A stretch of 32,883 nucleotides of DNA, from contig NZ_FZNQ01000025.1 in assembly GCF_900188065.1 (NCBI RefSeq), forward strand, positions 1 to 32,883, written 5' to 3'. Positions 1 to 7,085 of this stretch are shown here, in pieces (within the stretch, counting starts at the first letter, position 1; each line of letters begins with the position of its first letter). Under the pieces are notes generated by a model. That model was not told where the DNA came from. It saw only the letters and a list, made by a program, of their open reading frames with translations, and made no database searches. This stretch comes from Halorubrum vacuolatum (GTDB taxonomy: Archaea; Halobacteriota; Halobacteria; Halobacteriales; Haloferacaceae). The position numbers and the translations under genes are program-made.

Positions 1-41
1 AAACTGGTGCATTCGCACCTCAAGAACAGGTGACGTCGTAA
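1..41 (+). CDS. tnpB: TnpB (IS200/IS605, IS1341-type) C-terminal end, cut by window edge
   Basis: Only the last 12 codons are in the window, read from base 3, ending TGAFAPQEQVTS and a TAA at 39-41. The assignment rests on comparison with the other window edge. There the minus strand carries SGLFHPREQVGCES and a stop in the same place relative to a near-identical right-end sequence. The shared pattern G-x-F-x-P-x-E-Q-V before the stop is best explained as two TnpB homologues. TnpB is the RNA-guided nuclease of these elements. Whether the missing body is intact, and whether a tnpA is present, cannot be seen. Confidence 0.6.
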   Translation, partial: TGAFAPQEQVTS

Positions 42-96
42 ACCACAATATCCCAACGTGGGAATCCTCGCGCTTCAGCGCGGGGAGGATGTCAAC
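42..96 (+). mobile_element. IS200/IS605-type right end with omega-RNA hairpin (left copy)
   Basis: This stretch follows the tnpB stop and ends with GAGGATGTCAAC at 85-96. It holds a hairpin whose apical stem is 69-73 and 78-82 around a TTCA loop. The copy at 32788-32837 shares the AATATCCCAACG block, the GGAATCCTCG block and the last dozen bases, and its stem differs by compensating base pairs. In this family the right end forms the scaffold of the TnpB guide RNA (omega-RNA or reRNA), and the bases just outside the element become the guide. Here those begin at 97 (CTTCGTGGCTATCC). The family assignment is by recognition of the haloarchaeal right-end motif. Confidence 0.75.
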
Positions 97-561
97 CTTC
101 GTGGCTATCCCGAGTCGAATCGGCAGAAGCTGCTTTTGATCACTATCTCGCGGTTCATCGAGCGGACGGCTTGGCGGGCCGGTTCCGGAACGCTGCGATC
201 GTCGTTTCAACGGCTCTCCCGCCTCTCCGAAGAAATCGGTACACAGCGGGTGTATGAGAGGGTTCCCAAAGCAGGAGTGGACACCCACGTCTACGGAGTC
301 GCCGATGAGTATCCGACCGATCTCGACGTTACGGTTCACGCCGGCGAGACGTCGGATTTCACCGATACCTGGTTTGTGGTGTATCGGCCCGAGGATGGTC
401 CCCGGACGGTTCCGGATGCCGAGAGCGACTTCGAACGGGGGGTGAACGGTGGAGTTGCGCTCCTCGCGGTCGAGACGGAGCCACGGCTCTGGCAGGGGTA
501 CTGGACGTTCGATCCCGAGCGGTTGGAGCGGATCGACGGGTACATCAGAACGGCGCTCTAG
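97..561 (+). pseudogene. DICT sensory domain protein, N-terminal half missing at transposon end
   Basis: An open frame of 154 codons begins directly at the transposon right end and closes at 561. Its features match the C-terminal part of haloarchaeal DICT sensory-domain proteins: an ERTAWRAGSGTLRSSFQRLS segment, then VDTHVYGVAD, TVHAGE, TWFVVYRPEDG, ALLAVETEP and a closing GYWTFDPERLERI. DICT proteins are soluble sensors, usually longer, with about 100 further N-terminal residues. These are absent here. They may lie beyond the element, or they may be lost. The frame runs without a stop back into the right end, so a short fusion could start at the GTG at 58. I treat it as a broken gene. Confidence 0.7.
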
Positions 562-659
562 CCGGCCATCGGTCGTCCTCCGTTGGATCGACCGTGAGTC
601 AGTGCTGTGCTATCGATCAGCATGGTTCGATTGAACACGACCCCGAAGCAACCCGTGCG

Positions 660-668
660 TTCATAACC
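660..668 (+). promoter_or_regulatory. TATA-like box for the CRTAC1-type gene
   Basis: TTCATAACC is centred about 26 bases before the ATG at 690, the spacing expected for a leaderless haloarchaeal transcript. It supports 690 as the start over upstream in-frame codons. Confidence 0.4.
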
Positions 669-689
669 ACGGAGCGGCGAGGGGGGGGC

Positions 690-2165
690 ATGTTCCGTGA
701 TCGGTCCGACCTCCTCTCGGATACGACCCCCATGCGTGGGTACGGCGTCGCGGTGACGCCGGGCCGACACGGACCGCTCCTCTTTATCGCCGGTTACGGG
801 GAGCCGAACCGTCTGTACGTTCGTGAGGGCTCCGCGTCCCGGTCGGTTGCGTTCACCGATACGGCCTGTGGGATCGTCGCCGATGGGAGCCGACACGCGA
901 TGGGCGTCTGTGCGGCCGACGTCGACGGCGACGGCTGTGAAGAGATTTACGTACACAACTGTGCGAGCTATGCGGGGACGACCGCCGAACCGGACCTCCT
1001 TTTGGATCGCCTGGAGTCCGAACGCTATCGATGGACGGACGTTTTTACCCTCCCGGTGAACGCCGACAGATTCAACTTCCGCGCCGGCCGATCCGTCGCG
1101 GCGATCGACCGTCTCGGGACCGGCCGATACGGCGTCGCGGTCGCGAGCTACGGCGCGCCAGTCGCGTTCTACGAACTGGGTGAAGATAGCGAGGTCTCCG
1201 ATATGGCGCCGGCGATCGGCTTGGACGTCGACGGCGGGTGTCGATCGCTGCTTCCGGGACCGTTCGTCTCGACCGCCGCCGTCGACCTCTTCATCGGCGT
1301 CGAACGGGGGGCGAACCGACTCTTCGAAAACACGGATGGGCGCTATGTTGAACTCGACCCGTCCATCGCGGCTGCCGATCCGGCCGGCGATGCCCGGGGA
1401 ATCGCGCTCGTCGACGAGGGCGACGGATTCGCGCTCGTGATCGGCAACTGGGAGGGTGAAAGTCGCCTCTGTCGCAGGGTCCCGGGATCGGACGGATTTG
1501 TTGACGTCGCACCGCCGACGCTCGCCTCGGCCGGGAGCGTTCGGTCGGTCGTCACCGCCGATTTCGACAACGACGGGCGCCAGGAGATCCTCTGTAACTC
1601 CCTCGGGGAACCCAATCGCCTGTTCGTGCGTGACGGTGATGCAGAACCGGACCGATCGGCGGGCGACGTCGATCGCACGGAGGCGGTGCAGGAGGGACCT
1701 CGATGGAAACACGTCGATGCGGGTTCCGCGAGTGAACCTGACGGGTTCGGGACGGGCGCTATCGCCGCGGACATCGACGGCGACGGCGCGTTGGAGTTGA
1801 TCGTGATCCACGGAGAGGTCGGATCACAACCGATCTCCGTCCACGCCGTTCCCGGGGCCGCCGAGAACGGGTGGTTGCGCGTCCGCCCGACTACGATTCG
1901 GGGAGCCCCGGCCCGCGGTGCCGTCGTAACGCTGGAGACCGAAACGGACGTCCAGCGTCGGGTCATCGATGCCGGGAGCGGCTATCTCTGTCAGGCCGAG
2001 CCGGTCGCCCACTTCGGGCTCGGGAACGAGAAGCCACGACGGGTAGCGGTTCGATGGCCCGACGGCCGCACACGAACCCTCGATCGACCGACGGCCGACG
2101 AGGAGATCACGGTCCGTCATCCCAGCGCGGATATCGACGATGAGATAGATCGGAAGCCAATCTGA
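690..2165 (+). CDS. CRTAC1 family protein: FG-GAP/VCBS repeats plus ASPIC/UnbV domain
   Basis: A 491-residue acidic protein. Several FG-GAP/VCBS-like repeats carry calcium-type loops: AADVDGDGCEEIY near residue 75, TADFDNDGRQEIL near 290 and AADIDGDGALELI near 360. Together they suggest a beta-propeller. The last roughly 85 residues are an ASPIC/UnbV domain, with GAPARGAVVTLET, then VIDAGSGYLCQAEPVAHFGLG and a VRWPDGRTR strand. CRTAC1 relatives are often secreted, yet no signal peptide or Tat motif is visible here, so it is probably cytoplasmic unless the start is misjudged. The substrate is unknown. ATG 690 is chosen because it fits the TATA-like box and because the upstream in-frame stretch lacks the acidic character of the protein. 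Confidence 0.85.
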   Translation: MFRDRSDLLSDTTPMRGYGVAVTPGRHGPLLFIAGYGEPNRLYVREGSASRSVAFTDTACGIVADGSRHAMGVCAADVDGDGCEEIYVHNCASYAGTTAEPDLLLDRLESERYRWTDVFTLPVNADRFNFRAGRSVAAIDRLGTGRYGVAVASYGAPVAFYELGEDSEVSDMAPAIGLDVDGGCRSLLPGPFVSTAAVDLFIGVERGANRLFENTDGRYVELDPSIAAADPAGDARGIALVDEGDGFALVIGNWEGESRLCRRVPGSDGFVDVAPPTLASAGSVRSVVTADFDNDGRQEILCNSLGEPNRLFVRDGDAEPDRSAGDVDRTEAVQEGPRWKHVDAGSASEPDGFGTGAIAADIDGDGALELIVIHGEVGSQPISVHAVPGAAENGWLRVRPTTIRGAPARGAVVTLETETDVQRRVIDAGSGYLCQAEPVAHFGLGNEKPRRVAVRWPDGRTRTLDRPTADEEITVRHPSADIDDEIDRKPI

Positions 2166-2244
2166 GCCGGATGCCTCTTCGGCCGCCGCCGGCCATACCT
2201 GCCGCCCTTCGCGGATTCAAGTACGCCGGGATGAGAAGGGTCGT

Positions 2245-2442
2245 ATGGTAGATCCGACTTCCGATCTCGAAGAGGACATCGACGAGGAGTCAGCCCCTCG
2301 ATGTGACAGCTGTGGTGCACCCGTGTTGGGCTTCGGCAGACGGACCGTGACGTGGGTCCTCGATGATCGCGTCGAACATCGCCACTTCTGTGACGAGGAT
2401 TGTCGAGCGGAATGGACCGAGGAGCGTCCCGGGAGGGACTGA
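2245..2442 (+). CDS. small zinc-finger protein (DUF7576-like)
   Basis: A 65-residue acidic protein with two Cys pairs, C20-x2-C23 (RCDSCG) and C49-x3-C53 (HFCDEDC), in the arrangement of a treble-clef or zinc-ribbon fold. It resembles the haloarchaeal DUF7576 family of tiny zinc fingers, an identification from memory of the pattern. No DNA-binding or catalytic part is present. Such proteins may act as adaptors, but no role can be given from the sequence. It stands alone, 79 bases after the CRTAC1-type gene and about 150 bases before SBDS. Confidence 0.75.
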   Translation: MVDPTSDLEEDIDEESAPRCDSCGAPVLGFGRRTVTWVLDDRVEHRHFCDEDCRAEWTEERPGRD

Positions 2443-2571
2443 GGGCTCCTCCGTCGAACTGGCGGAGTCGATCGGATGGTGGAACAATGGGATCGTTCGA
2501 ACGGTGATCTGACGGGATCGATCCCGGGACTGGGGGATGGGACGACCCGGTGCGGGAGGCTTTTTCACTAC

Positions 2572-2580
2572 GGAGGTGAT
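2572..2580 (+). promoter_or_regulatory. strong Shine-Dalgarno that fixes the SBDS start
   Basis: GGAGGTGAT is a full match to the anti-Shine-Dalgarno end of archaeal 16S rRNA and lies 10 bases before ATG 2591. It is unusual in a window where most genes look leaderless, and it rules against the upstream in-frame codon at 2537. Confidence 0.75.
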
Positions 2581-2590
2581 ACCACCGGAC

Positions 2591-3316
2591 ATGATATCAC
2601 TCGAGGAGGCCGTGACGGCGAGGCTGGAGTCACACGGGGAACGGTTCGAGGTGCTCGTCGATCCGGACGCCGCGTTGGCGATGCGACGCGGGGAGTTCGA
2701 GGGCGAACTCGAGGACGTGATCGCCGCCGAGGACGTCTTCGAGAACGCCTCACGAGGCGATAGGCCCGCAGAGGAGGCGTTAGAAACGGTCTTCGAGACG
2801 ACGGATCCGATGGAGATCATTCCACAGGTCGTCCGGGACGGCGAGATACAGATCACCGCCGAACAACGCGAGCAGATGTTGAAACAGAAACACAACCGCC
2901 TCGTCACGATCATCGCCCGCAACGCGGTGAACCCGCAGATGGACGATTCACCCCATCCCCCCGAGCGGATCGAACGCGCGCTGGAGGAGGCCGGCTTTCA
3001 GGTCGATCCGATGGACCCAGCCGAGAATCAGGTCGACGATGCGCTCGAGGCGCTGCGACCAGTGATCCCCATCCGGTTCGAGGAGGTAACGATGGCCGTC
3101 CGTCTCCCCGCGGACTACGCCGGACCGGGACAGGCACAGGTCCGTGAGTTTGGGGACCTCGAACGGGAGGAATGGCAAAACGACGGCTCGTGGGTCGGCG
3201 TACTCACGTTCCCCGCAGGATTACAAAACGACCTCTATGACCTCGTCAACGAGGTAACCTCCGGTGAAGGGGACGTGCGCGTGATCAAGGACAAAGACGA
3301 AATACGGACCCGGTAG
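2591..3316 (+). CDS. sbds: ribosome assembly factor SBDS
   Basis: A 241-residue protein of the SBDS/Sdo1 family, which helps release the anti-association factor from the large ribosomal subunit late in 60S/50S maturation. Visible family features are the N-terminal FYSH-type domain (MISLEEAVTARL, FEVLVDPDAAL, EDVFENASRG), the middle helical domain with ITAEQREQMLKQKHNRLV and an NPQMDDSPHPPERIERAL stretch, and the C-terminal ferredoxin-like domain with IRFEEVTMAVRLPADYAG. Length is normal for archaeal SBDS. Start choice rests on the Shine-Dalgarno at 2572. In many archaea sbds sits with exosome genes, but here it does not. Confidence 0.93.
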   Translation: MISLEEAVTARLESHGERFEVLVDPDAALAMRRGEFEGELEDVIAAEDVFENASRGDRPAEEALETVFETTDPMEIIPQVVRDGEIQITAEQREQMLKQKHNRLVTIIARNAVNPQMDDSPHPPERIERALEEAGFQVDPMDPAENQVDDALEALRPVIPIRFEEVTMAVRLPADYAGPGQAQVREFGDLEREEWQNDGSWVGVLTFPAGLQNDLYDLVNEVTSGEGDVRVIKDKDEIRTR

Positions 3317-3379
3317 GTTATAAATACGAAATACGGAACCCGGTCGGATCGGTTCTCACCGATTCCCGCCTCCCAGCCT

Positions 3380-4840
3380 TCAGGAGCCGTTCGTTCCATC
3401 GCCACCGCTTTCGACGCCCATCGCGGCGAAGAGCTTGCGTCGAACCGCTTCCTCGGTCAGCGAGAGCAGCGTTCCACGGTTCTCCTCGCTCGTCTCGATC
3501 CCGGTGAAGATACCGAGCGGGATCTCGACGGACCCCTGTGTCGAGTGGCCGGCGGTCTCGCCCATCTCGGAGAACGCTTCCTGGAGGACGTTCCCGATAT
3601 CCAGCCTGATGTCCTTCGAGCGTGCCGCCAAGAATATCCGGTCGTCGGCAATGCCGAAGACCGCGGTCGTCGTAATGCCCTCGAGGTTTAACAGGTGCTG
3701 AGCGGCCTGCGTTAACGCCTCCCGATCGCGGATGAACCCGGCGGTCGAAAAGAGGTGGCTTCCCTGTACCTGACGGTTCTGGATCGCCTCCGCAAGCACG
3801 TCGAGCGTCTCCGGCGACATCGACGGCGATTCGACCTGCTCTAAGGTATCGTGATTCGCGAACGGATGGAGGTACGCGGCGGCCGTCAGGTCGGCCGGGG
3901 TGGTGTCGCGTTTGAAATCGAGCGTCTCCGCGCGGATACCATACAGTAGGGCGGTGGCGACGGCCTCGGAAGGCGAGAGGTCGAACTCCTGGAGATATTT
4001 CGTGAGGATCGTCGACGTCGAGGAGACGTTCGTCCGGACATCGACGAATCGGGCGTCGATCTCCGTCTCCGCCGCGGCGTGGTCGATATAGACATCGAGG
4101 TCGTGGGTGAGATCGACCGCCTCGCCCGCCTTCGCGAGGTCGACCGCGGCTATCGTGTCGTACGCTTCGAGATCCGACGTGTCCGCCCGTGCGATGAGAT
4201 CGATCCCGAGCAGGTTGACGAACGCACGGTTCTCCTGATGGCCCACATCGCCGCTGTAGATGATGTCCGCGTCGACGTCGAGGACGTTTGCGATCGCCTG
4301 TAGCGCGGTCGCGGAGGCGATCGAGTCCGGTTCCGGGTTGTCGTGGGTGAGGATGGCCATTCGCCCATCCGTCTCCTCGATGATCTCCGCGAGCTGTCTG
4401 GCCATGTACTCCAGTTCGCCCGTCTCCAGCGACTGGAAGGCGCTATCGGCGATCACCGTCGAGGGGTTGATCACCACATCGGCGCCACGCTCACGGAGTT
4501 CGTCCTCGCTGACGGGGTCGGAGGCCCGGACGACGATGTAGTGGTCGCCGCCGACGTCGCGGATCGCTGAGACCGCCGCCTTGTTCGCCTCCACGTCCGA
4601 TGAAAGGATGAGGATGATGTCGCGGTCCCCGAGCGTCTCGACGACGGTGGGGTCGGCGATGTCTTGAACCCGAGCGTTGAGGTCCTGATCCCGCAGCGCC
4701 TCGACGCGGCTCTCGTCGCGATCGAGGATGAGGACGTCCCGTCCACGTTCGGTGAGTTCCTCAGCGACGGCGTGTCCAACGCTGCCGCAGCCGAGGATCG
4801 CGTACCGTGTGCGTGCCGATCCGCGCATCCCGCTACTCAT
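3380..4840 (-). CDS. TrkA-N / DHH-DHHA1 phosphoesterase fusion
   Basis: A 486-residue protein. Residues 10-130 form a Rossmann TrkA-N domain (YAILGCGSVGHAVAEEL, nucleotide-binding GxGxxG). Residues 160-330 are a DHH phosphoesterase (HDNPEPDS at 166-173, AAVDLAK around 234, the DHH position at 253, and the TNVSSTST loop). The C-terminal part is DHHA1-like (MGETAGHSTQGSVEIPLGIF). Relatives are manganese enzymes that cut short oligonucleotides, pAp or cyclic dinucleotides. The canonical Asp-His-His reads D253-H254-A255, followed by AA, so one metal ligand or catalytic His is changed. TrkA-N may sense NAD(H) or a dinucleotide. It converges with SBDS over a 63-base gap. The precise substrate cannot be told. 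Confidence 0.88.
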   Translation of the reverse strand: MSSGMRGSARTRYAILGCGSVGHAVAEELTERGRDVLILDRDESRVEALRDQDLNARVQDIADPTVVETLGDRDIILILSSDVEANKAAVSAIRDVGGDHYIVVRASDPVSEDELRERGADVVINPSTVIADSAFQSLETGELEYMARQLAEIIEETDGRMAILTHDNPEPDSIASATALQAIANVLDVDADIIYSGDVGHQENRAFVNLLGIDLIARADTSDLEAYDTIAAVDLAKAGEAVDLTHDLDVYIDHAAAETEIDARFVDVRTNVSSTSTILTKYLQEFDLSPSEAVATALLYGIRAETLDFKRDTTPADLTAAAYLHPFANHDTLEQVESPSMSPETLDVLAEAIQNRQVQGSHLFSTAGFIRDREALTQAAQHLLNLEGITTTAVFGIADDRIFLAARSKDIRLDIGNVLQEAFSEMGETAGHSTQGSVEIPLGIFTGIETSEENRGTLLSLTEEAVRRKLFAAMGVESGGDGTNGS

Positions 4841-4864
4841 TGTACGGATCTATCCGGGACGCCA

Positions 4865-4870
4865 CTTAAC
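4865..4870 (-). promoter_or_regulatory. TATA-like box for the TrkA-N/DHH gene
   Basis: On the minus strand GTTAAG lies 25-30 bases before the ATG at 4840, fitting a leaderless transcript. Confidence 0.35.
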
Positions 4871-4973
4871 GGATGTGTTCTTCTTGGGCAACGTGACGCG
4901 AGGGATCAACCGATGTCGTGGACCCCCGCCGAATGAAAAGGTCTTTTACCGTGACCGGGATACTCCTCGATGA

Positions 4974-5047
4974 GGGCCGGTAGCTCAGTTAGGGAGAGCG
5001 ACGGACTCTTAATCCGTCGGTCGCGTGTTCAAATCGCGCCCGGCCCG
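4974..5047 (+). tRNA. tRNA-Lys (CTT)
   Basis: A 74-base cloverleaf. The acceptor stem GGGCCGG pairs with CCGGCCC at 5040-5046, with a G discriminator at 5047. The anticodon stem ACGGA/TCCGT encloses the loop CTCTTAA, giving anticodon CTT. The T arm is GCGTG-TTCAAAT-CGCGC. CCA is not encoded and there is no intron. A TTTT run follows immediately and may end transcription. Confidence 0.95.
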
Positions 5048-5182
5048 TTTTGTCACGAGCACATACGCGAGTGGCAAAACGGCGATCATGATTTGAACGC
5101 AACGAACAGATCTGCTGTGAGTGAGTGTTCAAATCGCGCCCGGCCCGTATTTAACCGAGTAAGTACTCGAGAAGCAAATCGG
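5025..5182 (+). repeat. 100-bp-offset duplication of the tRNA-Lys 3' end
   Basis: Bases 5025-5048, which are the T arm, acceptor 3' strand and one further base of tRNA-Lys, recur without mismatch at 5125-5148. Ungapped comparison at the same 100-base offset continues past the tRNA: 5048-5082 against 5148-5182 agree at 23 of 35 positions, including CGAG, TAC, CGAG, GCAAA and CGG blocks. The region 5' of the second copy shows at most patchy similarity to the tRNA body, so it is not a functional second tRNA. It may be an old tandem duplication or a vestigial attachment site of a tRNA-targeting integrative element. No integrase gene is present. Confidence 0.8.
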
Positions 5183-5235
5183 ATCACAACGGATGAATAA
5201 ATACCGCCGTCTCGGTGTCGCCCGTCAACGGACGG

Positions 5236-5370
5236 TCAGTCGGGATCAGGAGGGGACGCCAGCCGACCGCCACAGTCCGGACAGGCTGCCCGGTACGCCA
5301 CGGGAATGATCTGCTTTCCGCACTCAAGACATTCGAAGTCTGGTCTGTTGTCAGCGTGTGTTGAACTCAT
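5236..5370 (-). CDS. 44-residue zinc ribbon, rubrerythrin-like domain protein
   Basis: ATG at 5370 to TGA at 5236 encodes 44 residues with two CxxC pairs, FECLECGKQ (C14, C17) and ACPDCGGRL (C30, C33). This is the pattern of the tiny haloarchaeal 'rubrerythrin-like domain' proteins, which carry only the rubredoxin-like metal knuckle pair. A role in metal binding, redox or as a protein adaptor is possible, but none is demonstrated by sequence. The gene lies in an AT-richer stretch between the two tRNAs and has its own promoter. Its GC is lower than its neighbours, which fits later acquisition. Confidence 0.75.
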   Translation of the reverse strand: MSSTHADNRPDFECLECGKQIIPVAYRAACPDCGGRLASPPDPD

Positions 5371-5571
5371 ACCCGATTGTTGTTACTCGATAGGATATGA
5401 ATCTTGCACCGATAGAGTCACAACTGTATAAGGATATTAATGGTTGGTTTGTCCAGCCTTTTGCTTTTTATTGTACGATCCACAACCCCACCGCACGTGG
5501 TTGCACTGGCGCGACGGGATCCTCACGAGCGAAGCGAGTGAGGGTCAGTCGCGCTCGCGAGTGGTAACGAG
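5371..5571. other. gene-free AT-richer stretch with hairpins after tRNA-Arg
   Basis: Apart from the zinc-ribbon promoter I see no gene. Bases 5521-5543 are an imperfect inverted repeat (CCTCAC and GTGAGG arms around GAGCGAAGCGA). A second one runs from CGCTCG near 5552 to CGAGCG near 5568. Both lie just downstream of the minus-strand tRNA-Arg and could shape its 3' processing or termination. The GAGCGAAGCGAG motif is common in haloarchaeal intergenic DNA. The plus-strand frame through here crosses the tRNA and is not a gene. Confidence 0.4.
5393..5402 (-). promoter_or_regulatory. TATA-like box for the small zinc ribbon
   Basis: ATTCATATCC on the minus strand ends 23 bases before the ATG at 5370, with its centre near -27. 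This supports a leaderless transcript and so the reality of this small gene. Confidence 0.45.
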
Positions 5572-5644
5572 CGGGCACGGCGGGATTCGAACCCGCGATC
5601 GAGAGGTTAGGAACCTCTCGCCCTGTCCGCTAGGCCACGCGCCC
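5572..5644 (-). tRNA. tRNA-Arg (CCT)
   Basis: A 73-base cloverleaf on the minus strand. The acceptor GGGCGCG pairs with CGTGCCC, including one G-U pair, and the discriminator is G. The anticodon stem AGAGG/CCTCT holds the loop TTCCTAA, giving anticodon CCT. The T arm is GCGGG-TTCGAAT-CCCGC. There is no intron and no encoded CCA. Confidence 0.95.
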
Positions 5645-5707
5645 TCGGGGGAGAGAAGAATCGATCTCAGCTATCACCTGATCGCAACCGACCGTATCGC
5701 CGGCCAA

Positions 5708-5998
5708 TCAGGCGTTCTTTTCGGCTTCGGTCTCCGTTTCGGTCTCGGTTTCCGCGGCGTCCTCGGCGTCGACCTCCTCGGTGGTGTCGTCGTCCGAGAC
5801 GTCGTCGCCTTCCTGCATCTGTTTCAGTTCGTCCTCGACCTCCTCACGGCCCTTCTTGAACTCGCCCATCGCCTGCCCGGTGGACCGGGCGAGTTTCGGG
5901 ATCTTGTTCGCGCCGAAGAGCAACACCAACACGAGTAGGATGATGAGGAGCTCGGGGCCCGCCGGAATGCCGCCGATCAGTGGAATCGCGCTTGCCAT
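5708..5998 (-). CDS. tatA: twin-arginine translocase subunit TatA
   Basis: A 96-residue protein. A short periplasm-side start is followed by one membrane helix (GPELLIILLVLVLLFGANK, residues about 14-32). The family-defining FGANKIPKLAR amphipathic helix comes next, then a charged region and a very acidic Glu/Thr-rich tail. TatA forms the pore through which folded Tat substrates cross the cytoplasmic membrane, the main secretion route in haloarchaea. The Tat lipoprotein at 19029-20360 would be a client. ATG 5998 has a GGAG motif six bases upstream and a TATA box at the right distance. The upstream in-frame TTG at 6025 lies next to that promoter and is rejected. tatC is not in the window. Confidence 0.93.
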   Translation of the reverse strand: MASAIPLIGGIPAGPELLIILLVLVLLFGANKIPKLARSTGQAMGEFKKGREEVEDELKQMQEGDDVSDDDTTEEVDAEDAAETETETETEAEKNA

Positions 5999-6023
5999 CT
6001 CTACTCCGTGGTACCCCTGTCGC

Positions 6024-6030
6024 AATTATA
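6024..6030 (-). promoter_or_regulatory. TATA box for tatA
   Basis: TATAATT on the minus strand lies 26-32 bases before the tatA ATG at 5998. Confidence 0.55.
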
Positions 6031-6193
6031 GTCTTTTTGCCTTCAGGGGGATCCTCGACCGTGCGAACACATCCATACCCGTGATCGGTCCCGGGATGCC
6101 AGTCGTCGTGGGCCCGGTCGCCTCCATCGCCGTGGCTGGGGCCGTCGGATCCGCTTCCGTAACCGTGATTTTCCGTCGTGTGCTGACAATAGT

Positions 6194-6673
6194 ATGGTCG
6201 ACATCGGCGACGACGCGCCCAACTTCACCGCCTCGCTCGCACACGATGGGATCGAACCGTTCGATCTGGCGGCTCATCTCGGCGACGGCCCGGTCGTGCT
6301 CGCGTTCTATCCCGCCGCGTTTTCGAACACCTGCACCGAGGAGTTCTGTACGTTTCGCGACGATCTCGCCCGCTTCGAGACGGTCGGCGCGACGGTCTTC
6401 GGGGTGAGTACGGACCTGCCCCACGCCCAAGACGTCTTCCGGGCGAAACACGACCTCCCGTTCGGGCTCATCGCCGACCCGGATCACCACGCGATCGAGG
6501 CGTATGACGTCGTCGATGACTCGTTTAAACCACGTGGGGTCGACGTCGTCGCCAGACGGGCGGTCTTCGTCATCGACGATGCGGGGATCGTTCGGTACCG
6601 CTGGCTCGCCGAACACCCCGGCAAGGAGCCCGACTACGACGCCGTCGCGGAAGCGGTCGCCGACGCGGCATAA
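6194..6673 (+). CDS. peroxiredoxin, AhpC/TSA-Bcp type
   Basis: A 159-residue thioredoxin-fold peroxidase that reduces hydroperoxides in the cytoplasm. The core motif is FYPAAFSNTCTEEFCTFRD, with peroxidatic C47 and a second Cys, C52, five residues later as in atypical 2-Cys Bcp enzymes. GVSTDLPHAQDVF, GLIADPDHHAIEAYDV and RAVFVIDDAGIVRYRW are standard strands of the fold. Length is normal. It is divergent from tatA, and the 195 bases between them must hold both promoters. The electron donor, probably a thioredoxin, is not local. Confidence 0.9.
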   Translation: MVDIGDDAPNFTASLAHDGIEPFDLAAHLGDGPVVLAFYPAAFSNTCTEEFCTFRDDLARFETVGATVFGVSTDLPHAQDVFRAKHDLPFGLIADPDHHAIEAYDVVDDSFKPRGVDVVARRAVFVIDDAGIVRYRWLAEHPGKEPDYDAVAEAVADAA

Positions 6674-7085
6674 CGGGCCGGGACGGCGAACCGACCGCAA
6701 CCCGATCGTGACGTGAATCGATCCCGAACGTCACCTGTGTGTGGGTCCGTCGCGACGTCGAACGCCCGTGACTCGCGCATTGGTCACCGTCGCGAGCAGA
6801 TCGGACATTCGTTCTAAACGAGTACAAATAAGCATCGAAATAGGCGATAATATGATGGATGGATGTGCGTTCGGCAGGATCCGAATCCGGCCGAATACGA
6901 AATAGCTTTCCTACGGGTCACGCATACTCGGGACAACGAGAGACAACTATGACCGAGATTCACCGTCGTCGTGGGGCGCCACTCCGCCTCACATCACGCC
7001 GTGGTCCCGGTCGGCGCAGCGCCGACTCGGGACTCGGACCGATCGGTTCGGGCCACGGGATCAGGCGCGACGCTACGGCGAAGAG
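6674..7085 (+). other. 412-bp gap: inverted repeat, AT-rich promoter zone, possible leader ORF
   Basis: Just after the peroxiredoxin there is a perfect inverted repeat, GTGACGT at 6708-6714 and ACGTCAC at 6728-6734, a plausible terminator or operator. Bases 6806-6855 are an AT-rich island (TACAAATAAG, GATAATATG) and the likely promoter zone of the antiporter operon. From ATG 6949 a 49-codon basic frame runs to TGA 7096-7098, overlapping the possible GTG start of mnhE at 7095 by GTGA. Its composition is unlike haloarchaeal proteins, so a coupled leader peptide is possible but unsupported otherwise. Confidence 0.35.

Noticed and set aside
5074-5147. A second, functional tRNA-Lys
   Set aside because: Only the T arm and acceptor 3' strand are kept; the acceptor 5' strand and anticodon arm do not form.
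5444-5938. 164-codon plus-strand frame across tRNA-Arg and tatA
   Set aside because: It includes the tRNA antisense (the GGIRTRDREV type of artefact) and the antisense of tatA; no coding support.
6026-6700. 224-codon minus-strand frame opposite the peroxiredoxin
   Set aside because: Antisense shadow of a clear AhpC/TSA gene; the product has no features.
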